From Paramacrobiotus metropolitanus (lineage: Eukaryota > Tardigrada > Eutardigrada > Parachela > Macrobiotidae): DNA of 64,000 nucleotides. The notes below the pieces were generated by a model that did not search any database, was not told where the DNA came from, and saw only the letters and a list, made by a program, of their open reading frames with translations. Positions 46,752 to 57,391 of the stretch are shown piece by piece; the stretch's first letter is position 1; each line of letters starts with the position of its first letter. The stretch covers positions 1,178,001-1,242,000 of the forward strand of contig NW_026570244.1 in the NCBI RefSeq assembly GCF_019649055.1. The letters run 5' to 3'. A program made the position numbers and the translations under genes.

Positions 46752-48167
46752 GACGGGACGATTACACGTGCATTGCGCCGGAACACGGGAGCGGAGCGGT
46801 GTCTGTGATGCGGGTGGTGGTGCTGCAGTGCTAGTAGGTGTCTGTTTCTCTGTGTTGTCGCGCGTCCTCGTCGGTGTTGTGTTGCCGTGACCCGCCTTGC
46901 AATTCGATTAGGCCTTGTTAGCCCCTTCTTTCTTTCTGTGCTATATTCTCTTCTCTTCATCCACTGTTATCTATTTTCTGTTTCGTGTTTATCCCGCAGT
47001 TCTATTCGGCCTTATTTATCCCGTACGTAGTTTATGCAGAGCTCTATAGATTGACAGACAGACAGACAGCGCGTGCTCTTGGCTGTGCTGTGCGTCTGTT
47101 CTCCTCTGATCCTGTCTGTAATCAGCCAGAAAAGTATTTGCTACTCACTCAGATTCAGTCCCTTCTTGCGTGTATTTTTCCTTATAATATATAGAAGTAT
47201 ACATTAAATCGGCAATAAACGCTGCAGTTTTGTTGCACTATTGCGTATTGCTGGTTTTTGGTAGCAACGGGTTGTTGGGAAGGGTGCCGCTGCGACCAGC
47301 GACAGTGTACAGATAGGTACCCCGCAGCAACGCATTCGTCTTCGACGCCTTATACACGTTTTCAAAGAGTATCTCCATGCTTGAGTAATTAATACTCCAA
47401 CTAATCAGGCAGCTGTACATGTTGTGTATTTTGCATTTTGTTGGGTTTCTTATGTTCACACTGTAGTCGATAAATACAGGGCATGCAGAGAAAATACTCA
47501 TTGTCAGGCTTCGCATTTTGGTCGACATCGCGGCAACAGTTGCTAGTGCCAAGCGCAGAATGTACTCTGTAGATGGTTAATTAAGACAATCAAGTAGAAG
47601 CCGCTCCTTGATTCGCCACAATCCCACAGAAATCGTACAAAAATGCAGTGAACAACGATAAATTACAATTACACAGAAAAACTGTTGTATGGAAAGGAGT
47701 GCTTACACTGGCGTTGTGCGTCTGTTGTTTCTTTAGTGGGTGTTACTGGTCGGCACTGGTTTGATACCATTGTAAGACATGAACGCCACTGTGCCGCGGG
47801 GAAGTGTAGTTGTGTGGCTGCAGGTCACAAAGCGCATATGTTGCGCGCCGTTGCGTAAACATTCATTGCGAGCAATAAGCGATGATTCGCGCTGAAAACA
47901 CGCGTAATTTTTATTTCGCCGACGGAAATTAACCTGCTTGTGGCAGTTGGCACGCTGTACTTGACGACAGGAGCAGTCGTGATATTTGATTTTTGACCGA
48001 TGAATTTGGGGAGTGCCAAGGTGTCACCTAGCCCGGAAACTACGTGCATTTGGTCGATGTCCGATCTGCGATTGGTCAGTCACCGTTGATTAGCGCGTTT
48101 CCCAGGTGTTTCTCTTCGCGCCAGCCGCTTTCTTGTTGATAAGGGATACGTATTACATACATAAATA
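46752..48167. other. SETD1 3' flank and intergenic DNA
   Basis: The first ~470 bases are pyrimidine-rich 3' untranslated sequence. Two unassigned minus-strand open frames follow, at 47238-47552 (104 aa) and 47825-48049 (74 aa). Neither resembles a family I know nor has clear splice partners, so I do not call them genes. Confidence 0.4.
47214..47219 (+). terminator. Poly(A) signal AATAAA of SETD1
   Basis: AATAAA in the context GGCAATAAACGC, about 460 bases after the SETD1 stop codon, the first clear signal on that strand. Confidence 0.6.
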
Positions 48168-49954
48168 CGAGGGGATGACAACTGCTTACCTAGATAATCT
48201 CTGTACTTGCTGCCGTCAGCCGGCTGGTGTTTTACGTTGTGGTTGAACAGGCCCTTATGTACCGCGCAGTATTTAAAATTACATGTTAAGCTTGCACAGG
48301 TACGTGTACACACAGTAATTACCTGTTGAATCTACGATATTTATTGCACTTATTGCAGTCGACAATTAATAAGTTTCCTTTGGTACGAGTGTGCAAATCT
48401 TCTGTTTATCGACGGAAACCTTTGTGATCAACAGATTTATTTAGAAAGTTCTAATTTTAGTTGTCCTAGTTTTATCCCGTATCTGACATTACCCAAGCAT
48501 TTCTGTGATAGTTATGAGATTTCGCAGTTTTATCACAATGGGTCCAAAGATTGAATCATACATCGTGAAGCGCGTGCACGAGCTTAAACGGTTTGGAAAA
48601 CGTCATTACGATATCGGACTGGAATTTGGCCATTCTGTAAACTGGGTACACAACGTACTGCATGATTATCTTCCTGATGGCAGCCGAAAATCTGGGAACA
48701 AACCTAGAAAGCCTCCGAAGCGAAAAACCATACCAGCTCAGGATCGTAAGATCATCAGTCTCGTAACCCAAAATCGCACAATTACCCACTCCGACGTCCT
48801 GAAGATTTTGCAGCAAGGAGCTGAACCAGTTCTTGTAGGGAAGCGAACAATAGGCCGACGAATCCGTGAGGCAGGATTTCACAAAACTAGCTGTGTCCAG
48901 GATGAGCTCTCCCAGAAAGCAAAAGATAAACGCATCGACTTTTGTCACCATCACCGTGTCGCCGTCCGGAAAAATCCCAAACACTTTCATTTTTGGCTGT
49001 TCTCAGACGAATCAACATTTCGACTTGTAGGGAATAAAGTTCAGGTACAAAAAAATAGTATTCTAATAATTTATCGAAATCGTTATTTTTAACAGTAGAT
49101 TTTCAAACTACATACAAACATCATCTGCAGATTTGGCGTCGTAAGGGAGAATCGAAATACCAGGATAACCTGCAAGTTCCAGTAGCGAATAACCGAATGA
49201 TTGGTATCATGGTTTGGGGGTGCATATCTCGTGTGGGCCCGATGAGCCTGGTCGAGATTCCAGGCAAAATGAACTCAAAAACCTACGTGGAGATGTTGCA
49301 AAAAGAACTGCTGCCAGTGCTGGATCAAATCGGGCGAGACACGATTTTCATGCAAGATGGTGCTCCGCCACATACAGCTGCGACAACCAAAGCTTTTTTG
49401 GAAAAGGAAAAAATTCGCGTTCCAACCTGGCCGCCAAAGTCTCCTGATCTAAATCCGATAGAGCATATCTGGGACATCATGAAAACATACATCAATAAGC
49501 GGTATTCCCCGCGAAACAAGGATGAACTGCGTGCACACATTAAAGAGGCATGGAATTACGTTACTAATAACATAAATTTCGAAAAATTGTATGATTGTTT
49601 ACCAGGGCGCCTCGAGGCTGTGATAAAAAACCACGGTGCCAGAATTAGCACAAAGCGGAATTTTTTTAGCAACCGGTGATGAAATTTAATAAAGGTATTA
49701 TTTAAATATAGATATTTATGAACGTTAATCCATAACAGTATGGAAAATGGATAATAATTATGAAATGAGATGAATAGTACGTGTGCATACGTTCAGCAGA
49801 TAATACATGTGCTCATTGTGCTGTACCTGTGGCTAACATACACTTTTAATTACTGCGCGGTACATAAGGGCCTGTTTAACCACAACGTAAAACACCAGCC
49901 GGCTGACGGCAGCAAGTACAGAGATTATCTAGGTAAGCAGTTGTCATCCCCTCG
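48168..49954 (+). mobile_element. Tc1 transposon, apparently complete
   Basis: Terminal inverted repeats begin CGAGGGGATGACAACTGCTT. They run at least 104 bases with a single mismatch (GGTTGAAC against GGTTAAAC) and fade out by about 125 bases. A TA flanks each end (48166-48167, 49955-49956). The 1787-bp element carries one transposase gene with both exons open. Near-identical TIRs and an intact reading frame point to a young, possibly still active copy between the SETD1 and potassium-channel genes. Confidence 0.93.
48538..49679 (+). CDS. Tc1-family DD34E transposase
   Basis: Two exons, 48538-49044 and 49131-49679, give 351 residues. The intron (86 bases, CAG|GTACAA ... CTGCAG|ATTTGG) falls just after the first catalytic aspartate region. 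The N-terminal half holds paired helix-turn-helix sequence (KRVHELKRFGKRHYDI, THSDVLKILQQ) with a basic PPKRKTIP linker. The catalytic triad is SDESTF (first Asp), MQDGAPPHT (second Asp) and LNPIEHIWD (Glu), with 34 residues between the last two, the Tc1 signature. An in-frame ATG at 48514 is an alternative start. All residues needed for catalysis appear present. Confidence 0.92.
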
Positions 49955-49956
49955 TA

Positions 49957-50101
49957 TATCCATCTGCTGCGCATCTTTTGTGGATCATAATGCAGTGTGG
50001 CACTGGCCGGTGACGGGTCCCGGCAGTCGAGGTAGTACAACGCAGGGAAGTACAACGCAGTTCGGTAGCGTTGATTAATTGTTGTAAATACGGTTGGTAT
50101 A
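49957..50101 (+). promoter_or_regulatory. Short leader before the channel gene
   Basis: Only ~145 bases lie between the Tc1 right end and the channel start codon, so the transposon sits within or next to the channel promoter or 5' leader. Confidence 0.4.
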
Positions 50102-53100
50102 ATGAGCGCCGCGATGAGCATCAGCAGCACGGGCCTGCACGCGATGGGCTACATCAGTGAGTCGTGGGTGCCGTGTCGGTCACTGCCGGGCGACTACTGG
50201 CCCAGTCGCAAGTGGCACGCCTTCCTCATCACCAGCGTGGCGACGCCCTTCCTGCTGGCCATCCCCGTGCTGCTGTGGATGGCGGGGGAGTACTGGCTGC
50301 GGCGGAAGCGGGAGGCCGCCGACCGGCAGCTGGTGCAGGACATCTACTACGGCGGCGATGAGCCCGAGGACGGACAGGAGCCGGCGCCGGTCAACAGCGC
50401 CTCCGTCGTGGCTCCGCGCGACACTTCGGCGTCCGGGTGGAAATACTCCGTGTTCAGCTCGCGGCTGCAGTACTACGCCTCGCGACTGGTCTCCGACCAG
50501 ATGCTGCCCGGACAGATGCTGGTGAGCGCCTGCCCGGTTAGGGGAACTAGTAGCGGTGATAATTCAGAGGTTGGTTGCAGAAAGTGCTGGGCCTGGTGTG
50601 CGCCATGGGCTCGCTCTTCATCTATTTTCACGACAGCGCCACGTAAGTATGACTCGACAGGTGTTCATAGTGCCGACGTCGATTGAAAGCGGTGTGATTA
50701 AGGGCCTGTCTGGACGTGGAGATGTGCCACCTGTTCCGGCTGGACGTGGCCTGGCAGGTGGACCTGGCCTTCAACTGCTACCTCCTGCTCTACTACATCC
50801 TGCGGGTATGTATGAGGTCACTCCTCGCAGCAAGTAGGGCTGCAGCAGCCGTTAAGTGTGCGTTAAATGATGCACGCGGGACCGTTGTATGTTATGACAG
50901 TTCTGCGCGCACCACCGGAAGTTGTGGTTCATCTTCCACCCGGTCAACCTGGCCGACTACTTCACCATCCCGCCCATCTTCGTCGCCATCGGCCTCAGCC
51001 GCAACTGGTACGGTAAGTGCATGTGCCTTCCGACGTAGATATCACTTACTGTAGATAACTTATATATTTTCTCTAACTGTAGTCTGTAGATAATTCTCTG
51101 TATAACTATACAGAGTACAATGTAGGACTAAATGGTCGCATAGCCCCATACCCAGCATTCTGTACGCAAGCGGTGCAGTGCACTTGTACGAAACGGATAT
51201 TTTGAACTCAGGCCTTGTCCCGAATTCAAAGCGAATCTCGCTTTGGTACGGTTGCTCAACCGCACGAGGTGGCTGTACGCAGTGGCCACGCCTACAGATA
51301 CGGTACGCGAAGCCACCTCGCGAGGTGGAGTTGCTGTATCGCAACGAGATTCGCTTTGAATTCGGGACGAGGCCTCAGTCGTACAGTGCACTGCGCTGCA
51401 TTCTTACTGAATGTGGAGATGTTGGGTATGCGACCATTTTGTCCTAAGCTGTATATAGAATATCTATAGAGTATATATACATACTGACTACTGAGTATAT
51501 TTTACATGTACAGAGAATTGTCTATAGAATATACAGTATATATACAGAGAATAGCTATATCTAATTAATTTTACTTACACAGTGTGTATGTACCTAATTA
51601 TTGTGCAAGTAACTAGGGTAGTAAGTAGATTAACGTAGTGTAATGGGCACTGCATTATTAGGTCTGCGGTACCTGCGCATCGTGGACCTGGTGTGGCTGG
51701 TGGAGCTGCTGCGGCGCATGAACGTCATCCGCACGGTGGTGGAGATGCAGCTGGCGCGGCTGGTCTCCTACGTCCTCATGGCCGTCGTCATCGGCGCCGG
51801 GTCCTTTCTCCTGGTGCGCTATTCCTGCACCGTCTATGCGGCTTTCAGTCTGTAATCCCGTGGGTATGTGTAATGCAGCTGGAGTGCGCCGGCGACCCGT
51901 GGGACGTGGAGAACACGATGGTGGCCAACCTGACCTACTGGAACATGGCCTACTTCTCGGTGGTGACCATCTCCACCGTCGGCTACGGCGATCTCGGCTG
52001 CAAGACGCTGCTGGGCCGTCTCTTCACCTCCCTCTACATCTTCGCCTGCTTGGTCAGTCAGCGGTACTCTCGCTTCTAGATGTGACTGCACAGTTGCCAG
52101 ACAGTGAGTGTATCTGTATCGTAATCTGTACCATAATGGTCTAAATGCAGTTCTTCATCGCCTCCTTCATCGCCTCGGCGGCCAGCCTCGTGCCGGGACC
52201 GCGCAAGTATCCGCGTTTCGACAACGTCCGCTACGTCCAGTACGTCGTATCGCTTGTGTATATCATATATATACTGTATGTATATGATAATCATGTATAT
52301 GTGATCTACCGTTAACTGAACGCCGGCCGCAAGTTAAGCTGGCCGGTCAGCGGCGATGCTGATTCTGATGATTGACGATGTTGACCGTGATTGCAGTCAC
52401 GTGCTGCTGTGCGGGCACATCACGGTGGACTCGGTGCGGCGCTTCCTCAACGGCTTCTACGACGGCCGCATCCCCAACGCGGTGGACGCCACCTTCGTCC
52501 TCATCGTACACCAGTACGTGTCACTGTCCGGATAGTTCGTAATGGTAGTCCGGGCAGTGGCACAGCAGCCGATAATATTATCCTGTGTGGAATGACCGTT
52601 TCCGGTGGCGTTGCAGGGACGAGCCGGAGGGCGACATGCTGCTGCTGCTGCACGACTACCAGTCCACCGTCGAGTACATCCAGGGCAGCCCGCTGGAGGA
52701 CGCCGTGCTCGACGCGGCGCAGGCCAAGTCAGTGAATGAATCAGTCACTGAATCTAATCAGTCTTCTGCTGGGACTGCAGTATACTAGTTGGCCTGTAAT
52801 AGGCATTAATACGTAAGTACATACTGATTGTATTTATACGAACTGCTTAGGACGGCCAGCGCGTGCCTGGTGGTGAGCAACTTCATGACGGGCGACACGG
52901 AGCAGCAGGACAGCCGCAACATCCTGCTGGTGGCGGCCCTCAAGGGCTACTGCCGCCACCTCCGCGTCCACGTCCAGGTCTCCAAGCCCACCGTCGCGGT
53001 AACTAAACCAGTCTTCACCGACTGCCTAACGTTGGCTTCTTCGGAGGAAGGGATCCTGTTAGTATCAATCAATCACTTCCGGTCCGTTGCAGAGCTTCCT

Positions 53101-55858
53101 CCGGCGCCACTACCACATGGACGGCGACCGCGGCGACATGGTCAGCAGCGTCGGCGTGGTGCAGACCGGGCTGGTCGGCATGAGTGGAGGTCAGTCCGTC
53201 CGCGTGCAGTCTGCCTTGATGTATGTATAATGACCGTGTCGGCAGTGGTGCCGGGCTTCGTGCCCTTCTGCCTGAACCTGCTCAGTCCCCGCCCCCTGGA
53301 CGCCGTCTCCGCCGCCATGGTGCCGGCGCTGTACCGCCACGGCTGCCAGATGCGCCTCGACTCGGCGCCCTTCAGTCCCGCCTTCCACGGCCTGACCTTC
53401 GCCGAGGCCGCCCAGTCAGTATAAGCGCCTCCACCTTTGACCTTACCGCGCTTAATGACAGCCTTCCTTGTCTCGCCGGCAGGATCTGCTACGACAAGCT
53501 GCACGTCCTCCTCCTGGCCGTCTTCTCGGCGCGCCACAAATTCGAGGTGCACTCGCTGATCCCCAATCCGCGCGGCACCTACACCATCGGCGAGGACACC
53601 TGGGCGCAGGCCATCGTGCCCTCGCCGCGCCACGCCCAAGCGTAAGCAGACTTTGCAGCAGTTTTACCACGTAGTTACAGAGATGAAAAACAACCGGTTA
53701 AGAGCCGCGTTTTCCATAACTTTTTTCGGTGAAATTTTTTTTGCAAACCGTCTAAATTTATGCTCAGCGCATCGAAAAACCCTTAAAAAGCAGACTTCGG
53801 AGCAGTTTTACCACGTAGTTACTGAGACAAAAAACCAACCGGTGAAAAGCCGAGATTTCCGTAACTTTTCTCGGTGAAATGTTTTTTATGTCCATCGTCA
53901 ATCTACCGCATTATGCCGGTGTGGAAACCGTTGTTTGACAGGATCGGCAAGTTCTGCAGCAAATGCCACTGGGACGTCAACAATCCGCTGCTGGTCACCG
54001 ACTGCCACTGCTACGCCGACACGGCGGCCGGCCACAGCAGCCGCGACAGCGGTACGTCGCCATCCATGCCGTACGTGACTGCTCAACGTTGGTTTGTCTG
54101 TGTCGCGCAGGGCACGGACTGGGCCGCGCGCTGAGCAAGAAGGCGCTGAAGAAGGTCAACCCGGCGCTGCTGGTCAACAAGCAGCGCGACGTGGCGCTCT
54201 TCGAGAAGGAACTGCCCTTCCTGGAGCGCGAGGCCGACGCGCAGGCCCACAGCGGCGGCGACACGCTGCGCCGGCGCTCGCCCGGCCTCGGCCTGGACAG
54301 TGCGGTGGGCGGGGCGCCCGTCCTGGACTCCACCGGCTATTTCCACTGGTAATGAGTGGTCAACAACGCTTTCAGTCGCTGCTTGACCGGTTCTTGTCGT
54401 ACAGGTGCCCGCCCCGGGAGTTTGACGACTGCGTGATGGTAAGAAGCAGCGAGACGTGTAAGAAATATTCGGGCAATGTGTTAGTGTTACAGACGCCGGC
54501 GACGCTGAGCCGCTCCAAAGTGGCGTTGACCGACCACATCATTTTAATCCTGACGGAGTCGGCCGACAGCAGTGTGCTGCAGGTCAGCAACATCCTGCTG
54601 CCGCTGCGCAAGAGCTTCATCCCGGTCGACAGCCTCAAGGAGGTCATTGTCGTGTGCCGGGACGAGGCGAAGCTACGCGCCGAGTGGCTCTCCTTGAGCA
54701 CTATCCCGCGCGTCCGCCCCGTCGTCGTAAGCGGCTGATTTCCTCCATCGCCCGTTTATTGTGCCACACTGCCACTATATAAGTGCATTGCAGGGTGACC
54801 CCATCAAGCCGGCGGTGCTGCGCGCCTGTTGCATCCAGGAGTGCGACTACGTCATCATCTTGTCGTGCGGGGAGCGCAGGTGCGCCGACGAGCACCTCAT
54901 GGACCAGGGCGCTGTCATCATGGTGACAAGGCGTTTCTCCAACGTGTCGCTGTGTGTTACAATGGTCTGTGTCGTTGGCAGACGGCCCACATCCGCTCCA
55001 TGGAGTTCGTCGGCCCGGAGAGCGGCGTTACATCGCGGAAGATGTCCGGCAGTCAGGCGGACTACCGGCGCTCCTCCAAGTACGTCAGCGGCCGCGAGGT
55101 GCCGGTGCTGACGATGCTGGGCAGCGACAAGAGCGCGCGCTTCCTGTCCTCGGTGGCCGGCAGCGTCGACTACCGCTGCACCGTGCCGTACCTGACCGGC
55201 TCCCTCCTGCCCGTCAACGATCTCCAGGACATGCTCGTCACCGTCTGTCTACCTGCTTTTTCCTTCGTTTTAGTTGTTTGTATGACGCTGTGTGTGTTGG
55301 ACAGGGCTACCGCAATCCCTCGCTGCTCAGGCTCTTCACCGACCTCATCTTCGGCGGCGAATCGCAGGGCATGGTCAACGTCATCGCCGAGGGCGTCGGC
55401 CTGATGCCGCCCGACTCCTGGACCGCGGAGGAGACGATGTTGACAACCGCCCGCTTGACGGTCAGTTGGTGATATTCGCCGGAAGTGTTTAACCTTTCCG
55501 GTTAAAAAATTGTGTGTTGGCAGGCGTCCTGGCGGAGAAGGAGCTGCAGCTGACGGTGCGCCTGCGCACTATCGCCATGTCCTCGCGGCCCTTCCGCGGC
55601 TTCATCGTAAGTTTGAATTGTGGGCTGATTAAGGGGAGTGTGTTATGTATGGCGTTGTAGAACGCGTCCTTCGCGGAACTGTGGAGCCACTGCAACGCGC
55701 AGCTGGGCGTGCTGTGCGTGGCGCTGTGGCGGCGGTCGCACTTCGAGGCGGAGCTGTGGGGCCGGCACAACCGCTTCGTGGCCAGCTTCCCGCCCATGGA
55801 GACGCCGCTGCAGGAGGACGACCTCGTCTACTGCCTCCTGCCCGCCACCTACACCTGA
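50102..55858 (+). CDS. Slo1/BK-type potassium channel, divergent paralogue
   Basis: Twenty-two exons in consistent phase give 1120 codons (1119 aa): 50102-50521, 50581-50642, 50703-50805, 50901-51012, 51662-51813, 51879-52052, 52151-52239, 52397-52513, 52617-52727, 52851-52998, 53093-53189, 53246-53414, 53483-53641, 53942-54051, 54111-54348, 54405-54438, 54493-54726, 54794-54922, 54982-55242, 55305-55464, 55524-55606, 55661-55858. S0 is AFLITSVATPFLLAIPVLLW and S1 VLGLVCAMGSLFIYF. DPWDVENTMVANLTYW precedes the filter STVGYGDL. RCK1 opens VLLCGHITVDSV, and the CSKCH...CHC element matches the BK haem-binding CxxCH region. RCK2 runs from HIILILTESADSSVL to the end. Odd: S4 reads GLRYLRIVDLVW, with Asp for the third Arg. 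The aspartate-run calcium bowl before the YLTQPF-like YLTG is missing. Exon 20 needs a weak donor (A|GTTGGT), 4 bases past a stronger GTCAGT. Plasma-membrane K+ channel with altered Ca2+/voltage gating expected. Confidence 0.85.
51123..51446. mobile_element. Foldback MITE in channel intron 4
   Basis: A 324-bp imperfect palindrome: the left end TAGGACTAAATGGTCGCATA mirrors the right end TAGGACAAAATGGTCGCATA. Arms of ~140 bases also share TGTCCCGAATTCAAAGCGAA-type blocks. Terminal TA on each side suggests a mariner-type insertion. No coding capacity. Confidence 0.8.
53650..53880. repeat. Intronic tandem repeat, dispersed family copy 2
   Basis: Intron 13 of the channel gene is almost filled by two ~120-base units (GCAGTTTTACCACGTAGTTAC...CAACCGGT...CCGTAACTTTTCTCGGTGAAAT). 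Parts match the FUN14 intron at 36.70-36.89 kb. Confidence 0.7.
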
Positions 55859-57391
55859 TTCGTCCCTATCATGATCCATGACCGGCGGATGAATCCCTTC
55901 ATCCTGTGCTCATCTATATTACAGCCAATAACTCAAGTTGTAACTTGTAGCCAATATAACTTATCGATAAAAGGCTGGATGAAGCGTGTTATGTGCTGAA
56001 ATAATGTACTCCGTGATTTGGCGTTTAACCAGTGTTCATTTAAATAACTCAATAAAGTGACCTTTACATATCCAGTATAATAATAATGGTAGTGACTAGT
56101 GAATAACGGGCCTGGTAAGCGCGCTGTAGTTTCTTTCTGTCGGTGTTTTCTCGTGTATTGTTTGAGAAAGACGGCACGTACTATGTTTACAATGTGCAAG
56201 ACAGACACGCGAAAGCGCTAACATCACGGCAAACAAAAACGGCGTAACGGAGACATACGAAATGTAGCCAAGCCGGCACATACGGAGGAATATTGCCGGC
56301 ACATACGGAGGACAGTAGATTTGTTTGCTCGCTTAGGAGAAATACAACCAAGGGACTTGAAACTGGGTGAGTTGTTCAGTAAGTACTTACACTGTGCATA
56401 ATGTACAGGTCACAATACATCATAGACATGTCGCGCGCTTTTAGAGCAGCCCAATAGTACTTGTACATAATCATAATTTACAATAATTATTATATTATGT
56501 AGTGTAGGTATTCACTGTTCGCTGCACAGCGAGTGCGCTAGGCGTTCTTGTAACCGTTCAAATTTTCACGTACGTCATGACAATTATATTTCGCAGTTCC
56601 CAACAACGGATCTTTTAAGGTACGTACATGAGTATTATTACTATTTTCAGAACCGACTTAGTATAGCACATACAAGTTCGCTGATAATAAAAACTTTCAT
56701 GATTAACCGTTTTACGTAATCACGTTGTCGTCGCTTCCATCTCACTTTGGGACATACATTTGCCAGTTTTTAAAAATACACTGTAGGTATAAAAAAAAGC
56801 CAAGTCTTAACACTCCTAAAACATTTTACAGGTTGTAGAACAATGGGCTGAGGAATACTTGTATGCGCCGTTGCAGAATCGCGTGTACTTATTTGCCATC
56901 AGCAGGGGTCAGGACGTGTGATTTCTGTACTTATGGGTAATTTGGTGATGTCGTGTGCACCGTGAAAATGGTGGCTACCAAAAGCAATCAGTTGTGAAAT
57001 ACAGACCTGGTACTACGAGGTAGAAAATCTAAACACAATGACACAATTTCAGAATATCTATATAATATAGTCTACGGTATACCGTATAGTCACTCTTGCT
57101 TTCGCCCTTTCACGCACGCCCAAACGCTTTTCTGCATTGATTGATGACATCACGCAGGCGAATGATGCAGACAGCAGAACCGCGCGAGTCTTTGCATTCT
57201 GATTCTGTAAATAAATTATGCGAAAATAACAGGCATGTATTTTACAAATTTCAAGCTTTGTTGACTAACAAACTTGTTCCAAAGCATCGCTCAAGCTGTG
57301 TACGTATCGCCTATCACAAGTTCAGTTAATCTGTGGCGAGTATCTGGAGTATACATAATTATGTATATGTACTATGTTGCTGTAGGTCAGC
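55859..57391. other. Channel 3' flank and intergenic DNA
   Basis: The first 200 bases are channel 3' untranslated sequence. The rest is AT-rich with no recognised gene. Confidence 0.45.
56051..56056 (+). terminator. Poly(A) signal AATAAA of the channel gene
   Basis: AATAAA in CTCAATAAAGTGACC, about 190 bases after the stop codon at 55858. Confidence 0.6.

Noticed and set aside
47238-47552. 104-codon minus-strand frame, and a 74-codon frame at 47825-48049
   Set aside because: No family similarity, no splice partners and AT-rich codon use unlike the genes around them.
50102-55858. Assignment to Slo2 (sodium-activated) channels
   Set aside because: The S0 segment, the GDPW pre-pore motif, STVGYGDL and the CxxCH element fit Slo1 better; Slo2 lacks S0.
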